This document shows, piece by piece, positions 1 through 8,492 of a stretch of 64,000 nucleotides of DNA. The notes under the pieces were generated by a model. That model was not told the origin of the DNA and did not search any database. It was given only the letters and a program-made list of their open reading frames with translations. The DNA lies in contig NZ_CP027557.1 of assembly GCF_014854695.1 (NCBI RefSeq), forward strand, positions 4,752,891 through 4,816,890, in the 5' to 3' direction. Source of the stretch: Rhodococcus rhodochrous (GTDB lineage Bacteria; Actinomycetota; Actinomycetes; Mycobacteriales; Mycobacteriaceae). Within the stretch, counting starts at the first letter, position 1, and each line of letters begins with the position of its first letter. Both the position numbers and the translations under genes were made by a program.

Positions 1-456
1 GGTGAGGCCGTAGATGCGGTTGTTGAACAACAGGATCCGCATGTTCACGTTACGGCGCAGGGCGTGGACGAGATGGTTGCCGCCGATCGACAGGGCGTCG
101 CCGTCGCCGGTGACGACCCACACCGACAGATCCGGGCGCGTCACCGCGAGACCGGTCGCGAGAGTCGGAGCGCGTCCGTGAATCGAGTGCACACCGTAGG
201 TGTCGAGATAGTAGGGGAACCGCGACGAACAGCCGATGCCGGAGACGAACACGAGATTCTCACGCCGGACACCCAATTCGGGCAGCAGGCTGCGGACCGT
301 GGCGAGGATGACGTAGTCGCCGCAGCCCGGACACCACCGCACCTCCTGGTCGGAGGTGAAGTCCTTCGCCTTCTGCGGGTCCTCCGTGCGGGGCACACCG
401 TCGAGTGCGTCGGTGTGCGGGCGGAGTCCGAGATCGTGGCCGAGGAGTCCGGTCAT
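1..456 (-). CDS. korB: 2-oxoacid:ferredoxin oxidoreductase beta subunit (KorB), partial
   Basis: This is the TPP-binding beta subunit of a KorAB-type oxidoreductase, which oxidatively decarboxylates 2-oxoglutarate (or a related 2-oxoacid) to the acyl-CoA with ferredoxin as acceptor. Only the first 152 residues are visible; the gene continues past the left edge. I read it directly from the minus strand: WCPGCG at residues 41-46, GIGCSS at 73-78, and the TPP motif GDGD at 117-120 followed about 25 residues later by NN, all as expected of KorB. Its ATG overlaps the korA stop in an ATGA, so the two are co-transcribed and translationally coupled. The 2-oxoglutarate preference is inferred from the mycobacterial KorAB family. 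Confidence 0.93.
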   Translation of the reverse strand, partial: MTGLLGHDLGLRPHTDALDGVPRTEDPQKAKDFTSDQEVRWCPGCGDYVILATVRSLLPELGVRRENLVFVSGIGCSSRFPYYLDTYGVHSIHGRAPTLATGLAVTRPDLSVWVVTGDGDALSIGGNHLVHALRRNVNMRILLFNNRIYGLT

Positions 457-2387
457 GCTCGTTCCCTCTCTGCTGTGGGGTCGAGTTTCGTCGACGAGGC
501 GACCGCGGCCGGTGTCCGGGATCGTTCGGTGTCGGCGAGTGTTCCGGCGAACTCGGCCTCGATGGCGTCGTGGAGTTCGTCGGCGCGGAAGGCCATGCCC
601 GCCACCTTCGTCACCGGCTGGATGTCGGCGTCGAACCGCGACCGCAGCAGGAACGACAGCTGGCCGAGGTTCATCTCGGGGACCAGCACGCGCCGGTAGC
701 GGCCGAGCACGTCGCCGAGGTTCTTCGGCATCGGCGCCAGGTGACGGAGGTGCGCACGGGCGACGACATGCCCTGCCCGCCGGGCGCGGCGCACGGCTTC
801 GCCGATCGGCCCGTACGACGAACCCCAGCCGAGCACCAGTACCTCGGCGTCACCCGTGGGGTCGTCGACGTCGAGATCCGGGACGTCGATGCCCGCCACC
901 CGCGCGACCCGCAGTCGGGTCATCAACTCGTGGTTAGTGTGGTGGTACGAGATGTCGCCGGTGCCGTCGGCCTTCTCGAGTCCGCCGATCCGGTGCTCGC
1001 GACCTGCGGTTCCAGGTATCGCCCAGTCGCGCGCGAGGGTGTCGGCATGGCGGGCGTAGGGCTGGTAGCCGGGGTCGTCGTCGCCCGGCGACCCGGCGAA
1101 GCGCGGATCGATACGCGGCAGGTCGTCGATATCGGGGATGCGCCACGGTTCGGATCCGTTGGCGATCGCACCGTCGGACAACAGCATGACCGGGGTGCGG
1201 TAGGTGATCGCGATGCGCGCGGCTTCGAGCGCGGCGTCGAAGCAGTCGGCGGGCGACTGCGGAGCGACGATCGCGACGGGTGATTCGCCGTTGCGGCCGA
1301 ACATCGCCTGCATGAGGTCGGCCTGTTCGGTCTTCGTCGGCAGGCCTGTGGACGGTCCGCCGCGCTGGACGTCGACGACGATCAGCGGCAGCTCGGTCAT
1401 CACCGCCAGACCGATGGCCTCGGATTGCAGGGCTATCCCCGGGCCCGACGTGCTGGTGACGCCGAGCGCGCCGCCGTAGGACGCGCCGATCGCCGCGCCG
1501 ATACCCGCGATCTCGTCCTCGGCCTGGAAGGTGTGTACGCCGAAGCGTTCGAGCCTGCTCAGTTCGTGGAGGATGTCGGAGGCCGGGGTGATCGGGTAGG
1601 TGCCGAGGAAGACGTCCATCCCCGCCGCGCGACCCGCCGCGACGAGACCGTAGGCGAGGGCGGTGTTGCCGGTGATCTGCCGATACGTCCCGGGTGGCAG
1701 CGACGCGCGGGCCACCTCGTAGGTCGTGGCGAACGTCTCGGTGGTCTCCCCGTAGTTCCAGCCGGCGCGCAGGGCTAGGACGTTGGCGTGCGCGATGTCG
1801 GGTTTCGACGCGAACTTGCGCTCGAGGAACGTCTCGACCGGCGCGATCGGCCGCCCGTACATCCACGACAGGAGACCGAGCGCGAACATGTTCTTCGAGC
1901 GCTGCGCGTCCTTCTTGCCGACGCCGGCCGGTTCGACGGCTCCGGCGGTGAGCGTGCTCATCGGCAGGGCGTGGACGGTCAGATGCTCCACGGCGCCGGT
2001 ACCCAGCGGATCGGCGTCGTAGCCCGCCTTGCTCAGGTTCCGTTTGGTGAACTCGTCGCTGTTGACGATGACGGTGCCACCTCGGGGCAGATCGCCGACG
2101 TTGGCCTTGAAGGCCGCCGGGTTCATCGCGACCAGCACGTCGGGCCGGTCCCCGGCGGTGAGGATGTCGTGGTCGGCGATCTGGATCTGAAAGCTCGAGA
2201 CCCCGGGAAGAGTGCCCTGAGGTGCGCGGATCTCGGCGGGGAAGTTGGGTTGTGTGGCCAGGTCGTTGCCGAAGGCGGCCGCCTCGGCGGTGAACCTGTC
2301 ACCGGCGAGTTGCATGCCGTCGCCGGAGTCGCCGGCGATGCGGATGACGACCTGTTCGAGTTTCGCGCTCGACGCCATGCGCTCCAT
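453..2387 (-). CDS. korA: 2-oxoacid:ferredoxin oxidoreductase alpha subunit (KorA, gamma-alpha fusion)
   Basis: KorA carries the gamma-type domain at the N-terminus (GDSGDGMQ near residue 20) fused to the alpha pyrimidine-binding domain ([10 protein letters not shown] in the middle), the arrangement of actinobacterial KorA. With KorB it forms the CoA-dependent 2-oxoglutarate:ferredoxin oxidoreductase that serves as an alternative to the 2-oxoglutarate dehydrogenase step of the TCA cycle. Length of about 645 residues is normal. The frame is open to a GTG at 2405; I prefer the ATG at 2387 because a GAGG lies six bases upstream, while a third ATG at 2378 is also possible. A long inverted repeat lies 50-115 bases upstream. 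No ferredoxin gene is adjacent. Confidence 0.93.
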   Translation of the reverse strand: MERMASSAKLEQVVIRIAGDSGDGMQLAGDRFTAEAAAFGNDLATQPNFPAEIRAPQGTLPGVSSFQIQIADHDILTAGDRPDVLVAMNPAAFKANVGDLPRGGTVIVNSDEFTKRNLSKAGYDADPLGTGAVEHLTVHALPMSTLTAGAVEPAGVGKKDAQRSKNMFALGLLSWMYGRPIAPVETFLERKFASKPDIAHANVLALRAGWNYGETTETFATTYEVARASLPPGTYRQITGNTALAYGLVAAGRAAGMDVFLGTYPITPASDILHELSRLERFGVHTFQAEDEIAGIGAAIGASYGGALGVTSTSGPGIALQSEAIGLAVMTELPLIVVDVQRGGPSTGLPTKTEQADLMQAMFGRNGESPVAIVAPQSPADCFDAALEAARIAITYRTPVMLLSDGAIANGSEPWRIPDIDDLPRIDPRFAGSPGDDDPGYQPYARHADTLARDWAIPGTAGREHRIGGLEKADGTGDISYHHTNHELMTRLRVARVAGIDVPDLDVDDPTGDAEVLVLGWGSSYGPIGEAVRRARRAGHVVARAHLRHLAPMPKNLGDVLGRYRRVLVPEMNLGQLSFLLRSRFDADIQPVTKVAGMAFRADELHDAIEAEFAGTLADTERSRTPAAVASSTKLDPTAERERA

Positions 2388-2440
2388 CGTGGCCCTCACG
2401 CGCACATGTGCAACCGTTTCTCCCGAAAAATTCTGTCCAT

Positions 2441-2503
2441 CCGCTACAAGATCGGCTTTCCGCTACAGCGAATTTCCGTAGCGGAAAGCCAACTTTGTAG
2501 CGA
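2441..2503. promoter_or_regulatory. 26-base nested inverted repeat between dienelactone hydrolase and korA
   Basis: Two 26-base arms (2441-2466 and 2478-2503) match at 22 positions around an 11-base loop. The inner 13 bases are a perfect stem. Each arm holds two copies of a CGCTAC element 19 bases apart, so there are four half-sites. It begins six bases after the hydrolase stop and ends upstream of korA. It may be a transcription terminator, an operator array for korAB, or both; there is no T-run to settle it. Confidence 0.6.
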
Positions 2504-2508
2504 ATACG

Positions 2509-3222
2509 TCAGGACTTCACGGTGTCCCCGACGAAGCTCAGCGCCTGGGGCCACGACACGGCGTAGGCCTCGGCGTTGACGGGGTTGCCGTGCCGGCCGC
2601 GGGAGGAGAAGCCGTGTTCGGCACCCGGGTAGACGTGGGTGATGGTCGCGCCGGTCTCGCGCTGTTGCAGCGTCGCCTGCAGGTCCGCGAAGGTCTCGGC
2701 GCTCATGATCGTGTCGGCGCCGGCGTGCAGCACCATGACGGGTGCCGCGACGCGACCGGCCTGCTCGACGGCGTCGATCGTGTGGTTCGGGGCGGGCGGC
2801 ACCGCGATCGACGGGTGGTAGGCCACGACGTTCGCGACGCGCGTGTCGCGGGCGCCGAGGATCAGGGCGAGACGCCCGCCGAGGCACCATCCGATCACGC
2901 CGACCTTCTCCAGGCGTAGTTCACCGAACGCGTGGTCGAGCAAGATCGCCATTTCCGCGAGGCACTTCTCGTCGTCGAGACCGTGCATCAACTCCATGAG
3001 CTCCTCGCGCGAGGTGTCGTCGGCGCTCGGTCCGTGCCAGGGGTCCCAGACGAGCGCGGTCACACCGGTTCCGGCGATGTCGTGCGCGTACTCGCGGACC
3101 TGGGCGTCGATGCCGGTGATCATGGGCAGCAACAGCATTCCTCCGGTGGCACCGCCGAGCGGCCTGGCCAGATAGGCGCGCAGACCTGCGATGTGAACGA
3201 ATTCTGCCTCGATGTCGGTCAT
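2509..3222 (-). CDS. Dienelactone hydrolase family protein
   Basis: An alpha/beta hydrolase of 237 residues, the usual length for the dienelactone hydrolase family, which opens dienelactones in halocatechol breakdown but includes many members of unknown substrate. The family triad is visible: nucleophile Cys113 in GWCLGG, Asp170 in HAGAD and His203 in GAEHGF. It is predicted cytoplasmic with no signal peptide. A GGGAAGG Shine-Dalgarno lies about seven bases before the ATG. It is a single gene between the korA promoter region and a divergent SDR gene, so the context gives no substrate. Confidence 0.85.
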   Translation of the reverse strand: MTDIEAEFVHIAGLRAYLARPLGGATGGMLLLPMITGIDAQVREYAHDIAGTGVTALVWDPWHGPSADDTSREELMELMHGLDDEKCLAEMAILLDHAFGELRLEKVGVIGWCLGGRLALILGARDTRVANVVAYHPSIAVPPAPNHTIDAVEQAGRVAAPVMVLHAGADTIMSAETFADLQATLQQRETGATITHVYPGAEHGFSSRGRHGNPVNAEAYAVSWPQALSFVGDTVKS

Positions 3223-3437
3223 CGACCGTCCTTCCCCTTGCGTCGTTTGTTCGTCATGATCTTCGTACGAAGTCGTTCAGCGGGCAGCGCATCCACCCGT
3301 CGCTGCAGCTCAGGGACCGCCCGTCCCACCCACCGAAAAAATGAGAACATCATTTCCGTTTTACGGTATCGTTCCTCTCGCGCACCGGCGGACGCTCGGA
3401 GCGCAGCAGACGGCTCGCTCGAAAGGGATACAGGCAG

Positions 3438-4130
3438 ATGGCTCGCACCGTATTGGTCAGTGGTGGCACCGGCGGCCTCGGCAGCGCCGTGACGAAACAT
3501 CTCCTCGACACCGGATGGCGGGTCGTGGTGCCGTGGCTGGTCCGTGACGAGGTCGAGCGCGTGGGCACGCATCCGAACCTCCAGCTCGTCCAGGCCGACC
3601 TCTCCGACGAGCAACAGCTCGAGGACGCCCTGAACCTGGCGTGCGACGACCCCGACGCTCCCCTCTTCGGCGTCGTCAACCTCGTCGGCGGCTTCACCTC
3701 GGGACCGCGAGTGCACGAGACTCCCATCGAGGTGCTCGACTCCCAGCTCGACCTCAACCTGCGCACCGCCTATTCCGTCAGCCAGGCGGCGCTGCCCCAC
3801 CTGATCCGCCGCGGCGGTGGATCGATCGTCTGCATCTCCACCGCCGCGACGCTCAACCCCTTCCCGGGCGGCGCCTCCTACATCGCCTCCAAGGCCGCAG
3901 TGTCGGCCCTGGTCGAGACCATGGCGCTCGAGTACCGCGACGATCACATCCGCGTCAACGCGCTGCTGCCGGTCGTCATCGACACCCCGGCCAACCGCGC
4001 CGCGATGCCCGACGCCGACACGAGCCGCTGGTCGAAGCCGGCCGACATCGCGAAGGTCATCGAGTTCTTGATCTCCGATGCGGGTGCCTCCATCACCGGT
4101 GGCCTGATCCCCGTCACCAACGTCGGCTGA
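3438..4130 (+). CDS. Short-chain dehydrogenase/reductase
   Basis: A classical SDR of 230 residues, an NAD(P)-dependent oxidoreductase. It has the Rossmann motif GGTGGLG at residues 9-15, the catalytic Ser134, and the Tyr148/Lys152 pair in YIASK. It is slightly short compared with the usual 250 residues because the C-terminal substrate-binding part is small. It starts at an ATG preceded by GAAAGGG and is transcribed away from the dienelactone hydrolase; the 215-base gap between them should hold both promoters. It ends five bases before the stop of the convergent WhiB gene. Substrate unknown. Confidence 0.85.
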   Translation: MARTVLVSGGTGGLGSAVTKHLLDTGWRVVVPWLVRDEVERVGTHPNLQLVQADLSDEQQLEDALNLACDDPDAPLFGVVNLVGGFTSGPRVHETPIEVLDSQLDLNLRTAYSVSQAALPHLIRRGGGSIVCISTAATLNPFPGGASYIASKAAVSALVETMALEYRDDHIRVNALLPVVIDTPANRAAMPDADTSRWSKPADIAKVIEFLISDAGASITGGLIPVTNVG

Positions 4131-4135
4131 CAGCG

Positions 4136-4411
4136 TCAGGCCGACTGGAGGCGACCGAGTTTCATCGAGCGTTCGAACGCTCGCCGTTCGGCGTAGTTCA
4201 TGCCGCCCCACACGCCGTGCGTCTCTCCGGTGCGCACGGCGTGCGCTCGGCACGCGTCGATCACCGGACAGGAGCGACAGACCTCCTTCGCCTGCCGCTC
4301 GGCCCGGAGCACCGCACCGCGGCCGTCCTCGGGCTGAGGGAAGAACATCGACGTGTCCACCCCGCGGCACCGCGCCGCGACCACCCAGTCACGGTCGCCG
4401 GATCCGTACAT
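4136..4411 (-). CDS. WhiB-family iron-sulfur transcriptional regulator
   Basis: A 91-residue WhiB-like protein. These actinobacterial proteins bind a redox- and NO-sensitive 4Fe-4S cluster and act with the primary sigma factor. The four cluster cysteines are at 15, 45, 48 and 54 (C-X2-C-X5-C for the last three) and the GVWGG turn is at 66-70. The frame is open upstream to 4504, but I start at the ATG at 4411 because a perfect AAGGAGG lies six bases before it and the resulting length matches the family. There is no C-terminal AT-hook, so it is not WhiB7; I cannot assign it to another WhiB class with confidence. Confidence 0.92.
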   Translation of the reverse strand: MYGSGDRDWVVAARCRGVDTSMFFPQPEDGRGAVLRAERQAKEVCRSCPVIDACRAHAVRTGETHGVWGGMNYAERRAFERSMKLGRLQSA

Positions 4412-4613
4412 CGCCGCCTCCTTGCCCATCGGGCCATCGCGGACCCGCACTCGTCGAACGAGTATTTGTACGGCCATTTTTCGGTACCCGACGGGGATCG
4501 TCAATCGCTGAGCAGCACAAATCCATCAGAATCGACGATGCCAGTCGCTTCGGATACCTATAAGCACCGGACGCTATGGCCGCACATTTGATGAGCGGAC
4601 GGGACAGGGCGGA

Positions 4614-5834
4614 TCAACCGACGATGCCGGCCTTCTTCAGACCCGCGATCTGCTCGTCGGTGAGCCCGAGATCGGCGAGCACCGTGTCGGTGTGCTGACC
4701 GAGACCCGGAACCGCACCCATGGGCAGTTCGACGTCGCGGAAGTTCATCGGCGGCAGGATGCCACGCACCGGACCCGCCTCGGTCTGCACCTCACGCCAG
4801 CGGTCGCGCGTCGCGAGCTGGGGGTGTTCGATGAGCCCGCGCAGATCCCGCAGCTGCGCAGCCGGCACACCGGCGTCGGCGAGCTTCTCGTCGAGCTCCG
4901 CGCTCGTGAACTGCTTGGTGGCCTGCCCGACCAGCGCATCGACCTCCTCGCGGCGACGCACCCGCTCGAGATTGGTGGCGAAGCGCGGATCGTCGCCCAG
5001 TTCGGGCATGCCGAGCACATCGGTGAGCGTGCGCCAGCCCCGGTCGTTCTGCACTCCGATGAGGATCTCCCCGTCCGAGGTGGGGTACTTGTCGTACGGC
5101 GCGATCGAGGTGTGCGACAGACCCATCCGCGGCACCTGGCGTCCCTGATACATCTGCAGGTACATCGGGTAGCCGAGCCATTCGGCGGTGGCGTCGAACA
5201 TCGACACGTCGATCGTCGCGCCCACGCCGGTGCGGTGCCGGCGCAGCAGCGCCGCCTGGATCGAGGTGAGCGCGTACATGCCCGCGGCGATGTCCGAGGT
5301 GGGGATGCCCGTCTTCACCGCAGTCTCGGGCGTGCCGGTGATCGAGCACAGGCCGGTCTCGGACTGCACGAGCATGTCGTAGGCCTTGCGGTCGCGCATC
5401 GGCCCGTCGGTGCCGTATCCCGACATGTTGACCACCACCAGTTCCGGGTGGTCGGCGCGCAGCTCGTCGGCACCGAGTCCGAGACGCTCCACCGCGCCGG
5501 GTGCGAGATTCTGCAGGAAGACGTCGGCGCCGCGGATCAGCTTCTTCACCGCGTCGATGCCCTCGGGCGATTTGAGGTCCACGGCGAAGGACTCCTTGCC
5601 GCGGTTGAGCCACACGAAGTGGGCGGCCAGTCCTTGCACGGCACTGTCGTAAGCGCGGGCGAAGTCGCCGTCGCCGACGCGTTCGACCTTGACGACCCGG
5701 GCTCCGAGATCCGCGAGATGGCGCGTCGCGAGGGGCGCGGCGACCGCCTGCTCGAGGCTCACCACGGTGACGTCCTCCAGCGGCAGGCCTGCAGAAACCT
5801 CCCCCTCGCTCCGATTGGTTCCGTCGCTCGTCAC
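4614..5834 (-). CDS. CaiB/BaiF family CoA-transferase
   Basis: A class III CoA-transferase of 406 residues, the typical length. These enzymes move CoA between carboxylic acids through an aspartyl-CoA anhydride. Family signatures visible include the opening DVTVVSLEQAVAAP, GARVVKVER, the RGKESFAVDLK stretch, and AYDMLVQ, which carries the Asp expected to be the nucleophile. I start at the GTG at 5834, with AAAGGA upstream; longer reading of the frame runs into unrelated sequence. It is divergent from an MHS transporter, so the two may serve uptake and activation of one organic acid. That link is inference from position only. Confidence 0.88.
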   Translation of the reverse strand: MTSDGTNRSEGEVSAGLPLEDVTVVSLEQAVAAPLATRHLADLGARVVKVERVGDGDFARAYDSAVQGLAAHFVWLNRGKESFAVDLKSPEGIDAVKKLIRGADVFLQNLAPGAVERLGLGADELRADHPELVVVNMSGYGTDGPMRDRKAYDMLVQSETGLCSITGTPETAVKTGIPTSDIAAGMYALTSIQAALLRRHRTGVGATIDVSMFDATAEWLGYPMYLQMYQGRQVPRMGLSHTSIAPYDKYPTSDGEILIGVQNDRGWRTLTDVLGMPELGDDPRFATNLERVRRREEVDALVGQATKQFTSAELDEKLADAGVPAAQLRDLRGLIEHPQLATRDRWREVQTEAGPVRGILPPMNFRDVELPMGAVPGLGQHTDTVLADLGLTDEQIAGLKKAGIVG

Positions 5835-5912
5835 CCTGTGTGTCCTTTCGCGTCCGCGGTTCCCGTCCGGCGTCGCTGTATGTCTACCAGGCCGAACACC
5901 GACTCCCCGGTA

Positions 5913-5927
5913 ATACCTCTGGGGTAT
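5913..5927. promoter_or_regulatory. Palindrome ATACC-N5-GGTAT between CaiB gene and MHS transporter
   Basis: A 15-base perfect palindrome (ATACC, five bases, GGTAT) lies 78 bases before the CaiB-type GTG start and 111 bases before the transporter ATG. Its place in the shared intergenic region suggests an operator for the divergent pair. No regulator gene is adjacent to it. Confidence 0.4.
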
Positions 5928-6038
5928 CGATCTGCGTTCCATTGGGTATTGGACTGGAAAGCCGAGCCCTGCCACTCTCTGATGAGACGCAGACCACATT
6001 CCACCCGCCTCGTCGGGGGCGTAAGAGACGGAGGGCGC

Positions 6039-7472
6039 ATGAGTTCGTCCACACCCACCGATCAGGAGATCGCGAAGAAGGCCCGCAAGGCCGGCATCGC
6101 CTCCTTCATCGGCACCACCATCGAGTGGTACGACTTCTACATCTACGGCACGGCCGCCGCGCTGGTGTTCGGCCAGATCTTCTTCTCGGACGAACTCTCG
6201 AGCGGTGTCGCGACCCTCCTCGCGTTCGTCACCCTCTGGGCCGGCTTCCTCGCCCGCCCGCTCGGCGGCGTCATCTTCGGCCATCTCGGTGACCGCATCG
6301 GACGCAAGAACACCCTCGTCATCACGCTCGTCATGATGGGCATCGCGACGGTGGGTATCGGCATGCTCCCGACCTACGCGCAGATCGGGATGTGGGCGCC
6401 GGTCCTGCTGGTCTTCCTGCGCATCGTGCAGGGCGTCGCAGTCGGCGGCGAATGGGGCGGCGCCGTCCTCATCGCCAGCGAGAACGCCCCGAAGGGCAAG
6501 GGAATCCTGTATTCGGCGTTCGCGCAGCAGGGTTCGCCCGCAGGCAACCTGCTGTCGACGATGGCGTTCTTCTTCCTCGCTGCGCTGCCCACCCCGCAGT
6601 TCATGATGTGGGGCTGGCGCATCCCGTTCCTGCTCTCGGGCGTGCTCGTCGTCATCGGCATGGTGATCCGCCTCAAGCTCGAGGAATCGGACGCGATGAA
6701 AGCCGTTCTGGCACGCAAGAAGACCGTCAAGCTCCCGATCAAGGAAGTGCTGCGCAAGCACTGGGTCCTGGTCCTGCTCGGCGCCGGCGCACTGCCTCTC
6801 GCCCAGGTGACCTACTTCAAGAACACCTTCGCTCTGTCATGGGCGACGAGCGAACTCGGTTACGAGCGCGGCACCTTCCTCGCGATCATCGCGATCGCCC
6901 TCGTCGTGCAGTTCATCGTGCAGCCGTTCGGTGCCGTGCTGGTGTCGAAGATCGACATGCGCAAGGCAATGCTCCTGATGATCGTCCCGGAGCTGTTCCT
7001 CATGCCCGCGATGTTCTTCGCGATCCGCACCGAGACCTTCGCGGTCGCCGTGATCGGTATGTGCCTCGCGACGATTCCGCACTCGATGTTCTACGGCGCG
7101 ATCGCCGGCATCCTCGCCCGCGCCTTCCCTGCGAACATCCGCTACTCGGGCCTGTCGCTCGCCTACCAGCTGTGCTCGCTGATCGTCGGCGGTGGCACCC
7201 CGGTGCTCGCCCAGTACCTGCTCAACTCGTCCGGTGACGTCACCGGTGTGGCCATCGCGGCGGCCTGCTACGCAGCGGTCTCCCTCGTGTGCACCCTGGC
7301 ACTGCTCAAGCGCACCGGATACGACCCGAAGGCACCCTCGGTCGCCGAGAAGTCCGACGCCGACGAACTCGCCCTCGAGCAGTCGGAGGCGGCCGAGCGC
7401 GACCGCCGCACGCCGGGCGCCGAGGACACCCCTCGCTCCGACGACACCCCACGAGATCGCGTCCATGCCTAG
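6039..7472 (+). CDS. MFS transporter, metabolite:H+ symporter (MHS) family
   Basis: A 477-residue integral membrane protein of the MHS branch of the major facilitator superfamily, whose members import organic acids or osmolytes with protons. The family's IEWYDFY sits at residues 28-34 at the start of the first helix and GDRIGRK at 84-90 in the loop between helices 2 and 3. About 12 hydrophobic segments follow, and the C-terminal 50 residues are a charged tail. GGAGGG precedes the ATG at 6039. It is divergent from the CaiB-type CoA-transferase. The substrate is unknown, a small carboxylate being most likely. Confidence 0.9.
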   Translation: MSSSTPTDQEIAKKARKAGIASFIGTTIEWYDFYIYGTAAALVFGQIFFSDELSSGVATLLAFVTLWAGFLARPLGGVIFGHLGDRIGRKNTLVITLVMMGIATVGIGMLPTYAQIGMWAPVLLVFLRIVQGVAVGGEWGGAVLIASENAPKGKGILYSAFAQQGSPAGNLLSTMAFFFLAALPTPQFMMWGWRIPFLLSGVLVVIGMVIRLKLEESDAMKAVLARKKTVKLPIKEVLRKHWVLVLLGAGALPLAQVTYFKNTFALSWATSELGYERGTFLAIIAIALVVQFIVQPFGAVLVSKIDMRKAMLLMIVPELFLMPAMFFAIRTETFAVAVIGMCLATIPHSMFYGAIAGILARAFPANIRYSGLSLAYQLCSLIVGGGTPVLAQYLLNSSGDVTGVAIAAACYAAVSLVCTLALLKRTGYDPKAPSVAEKSDADELALEQSEAAERDRRTPGAEDTPRSDDTPRDRVHA

Positions 7473-7493
7473 GACGGATCCTTCACACTCGGG

Positions 7494-7519
7494 GCCGGCC
7501 GGCGCAGTCGCCGGCCGGC
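7494..7519. terminator. Bidirectional hairpin between MHS transporter and LysR genes
   Basis: An 11-base perfect GC-rich stem (GCCGGCCGGCG and its complement) with a CAGT loop lies between two convergent genes. There is no T-run on either strand, as is common for actinobacterial terminators. Confidence 0.65.
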
Positions 7520-7524
7520 TCCGG

Positions 7525-8421
7525 TCACTCCGGAGTCGGCAGTGCTTCCTCGGAGAGGCGGAGAACCTCTCGCAGCGCGGCATTGTCGTCGTCCTCCCGC
7601 CACACGAGCCGCACGTCGAGCGGCTCGGGATGATCGGCGAGGGGAACGAACACGACTTCGGGGTTGATGACGTTCGCCGCGACCGACGAGACCGTCATCG
7701 AGCATCCCACCCCGGCCGAGACCAGGGCGATCAGCGACAGCGAATCCGGGGCGCTCTGAACGATTCTGGGTGTGAAGCCGACGTCGTGGGCGAGACGGAG
7801 CAACAGCTCGCGCAGCATCGATCCGGGTTCGGCGGGCAGCATCACCCACGCCTCGTTCGCGAGGTCCTCGAGCCGGACCTGCTCACGGTCGGCGAGCGGG
7901 TGTTCCTTGGGCAGCGCCACGACGAGGTTCTCGCGAGCCACGACGCGCGACGCGATCCCGGGCGGGAAGAACAACAGGCGCACGATGCCGATGTCGAGCT
8001 TGCCCGCGGCCAGCTTGTTGAGCGCCTCGCTCGCGTACGCCGAACTGTCGAGCACGAATTCGATACCGGGATGGGTGCGCCGCACGAGCTTCGCCCACCG
8101 GCCCACGAGATAGTGCGAGGACGAACCGGCGAAACCGATACGGACCCTGCCGGTCTGACCCGACCCCGCGGCGGTCACCGCCATCTCGGCGAGCCGGCAG
8201 GCGTCGAGGATGTTCCGGGCCGGCTCCACGAGCGCACGACCGCTCTCGGTCAACCGCACGCTGCGGGTGTTGCGTTCGAAGAGTTCGGCGCCGAGTTCCT
8301 TCTCGAGTCTGCGGATCGTGCGGCTGAGCGGCGGCTGGGCCATGTGCAGCCGTTGCGCCGCCCGACCGAAATGCAGTTCCTCCGCCACCGCCAGGAACGC
8401 CTTCACCTGCTGGATCTCCAC
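7525..8421 (-). CDS. LysR-family transcriptional regulator
   Basis: A 298-residue LysR regulator. The winged HTH fills residues 1-60 (QQVKAFLAVAEELHFGRAA, then PLSRTIRRLE), and the rest is the two-lobed effector-binding domain. It begins at a GTG at 8421, where the HTH aligns with the family start; the upstream open frame adds residues that do not fit. It is transcribed divergently from a CatIJ-type CoA-transferase across 71 bases, the standard arrangement in which a LysR protein controls its neighbour in response to a pathway intermediate. By that logic the inducer could be an aromatic-pathway intermediate such as muconate or 3-oxoadipate, but this is inference. Confidence 0.9.
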   Translation of the reverse strand: MEIQQVKAFLAVAEELHFGRAAQRLHMAQPPLSRTIRRLEKELGAELFERNTRSVRLTESGRALVEPARNILDACRLAEMAVTAAGSGQTGRVRIGFAGSSSHYLVGRWAKLVRRTHPGIEFVLDSSAYASEALNKLAAGKLDIGIVRLLFFPPGIASRVVARENLVVALPKEHPLADREQVRLEDLANEAWVMLPAEPGSMLRELLLRLAHDVGFTPRIVQSAPDSLSLIALVSAGVGCSMTVSSVAANVINPEVVFVPLADHPEPLDVRLVWREDDDNAALREVLRLSEEALPTPE

Positions 8422-8492
8422 CCGTCGATTATTGCGCCTGCGAGCGCCTGACATCCGACACCGAATTACCGACCACACGGAGGACGACCGGT
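8422..8492. promoter_or_regulatory. Divergent LysR / CoA-transferase promoter region
   Basis: The 71 bases between the divergent starts must hold both promoters. A repeated GCGC pair at 8434-8437 and 8444-8447 and an AT-rich GATTATTG are the only visible elements. An AGGA Shine-Dalgarno precedes the CoA-transferase ATG. I cannot place a definite LysR T-N11-A box. Confidence 0.35.

Noticed and set aside
3343..3357. GAGAACATCATTTCC as another copy of the GAGAAT operator
   Set aside because: It matches the perfect site at 10 of 15 positions but its own symmetry is poor, and the adjacent SDR and dienelactone hydrolase have no clear link to the other target genes.
4136..4411. WhiB7 identity for the WhiB protein
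   Set aside because: WhiB7 has a C-terminal AT-hook with an RGRP-like motif. The tail here (FERSMKLGRLQSA) has none.
4614..7472. Very long open frames over the CaiB and MHS genes on both strands (to 6761 on minus, from 4692 on plus)
   Set aside because: They are extensions of the real CaiB and MHS frames through GC-rich antisense sequence. The extra parts are rich in Arg, Ala, His and Asp with no domain, and ribosome sites and family lengths place the true starts at 5834 and 6039.
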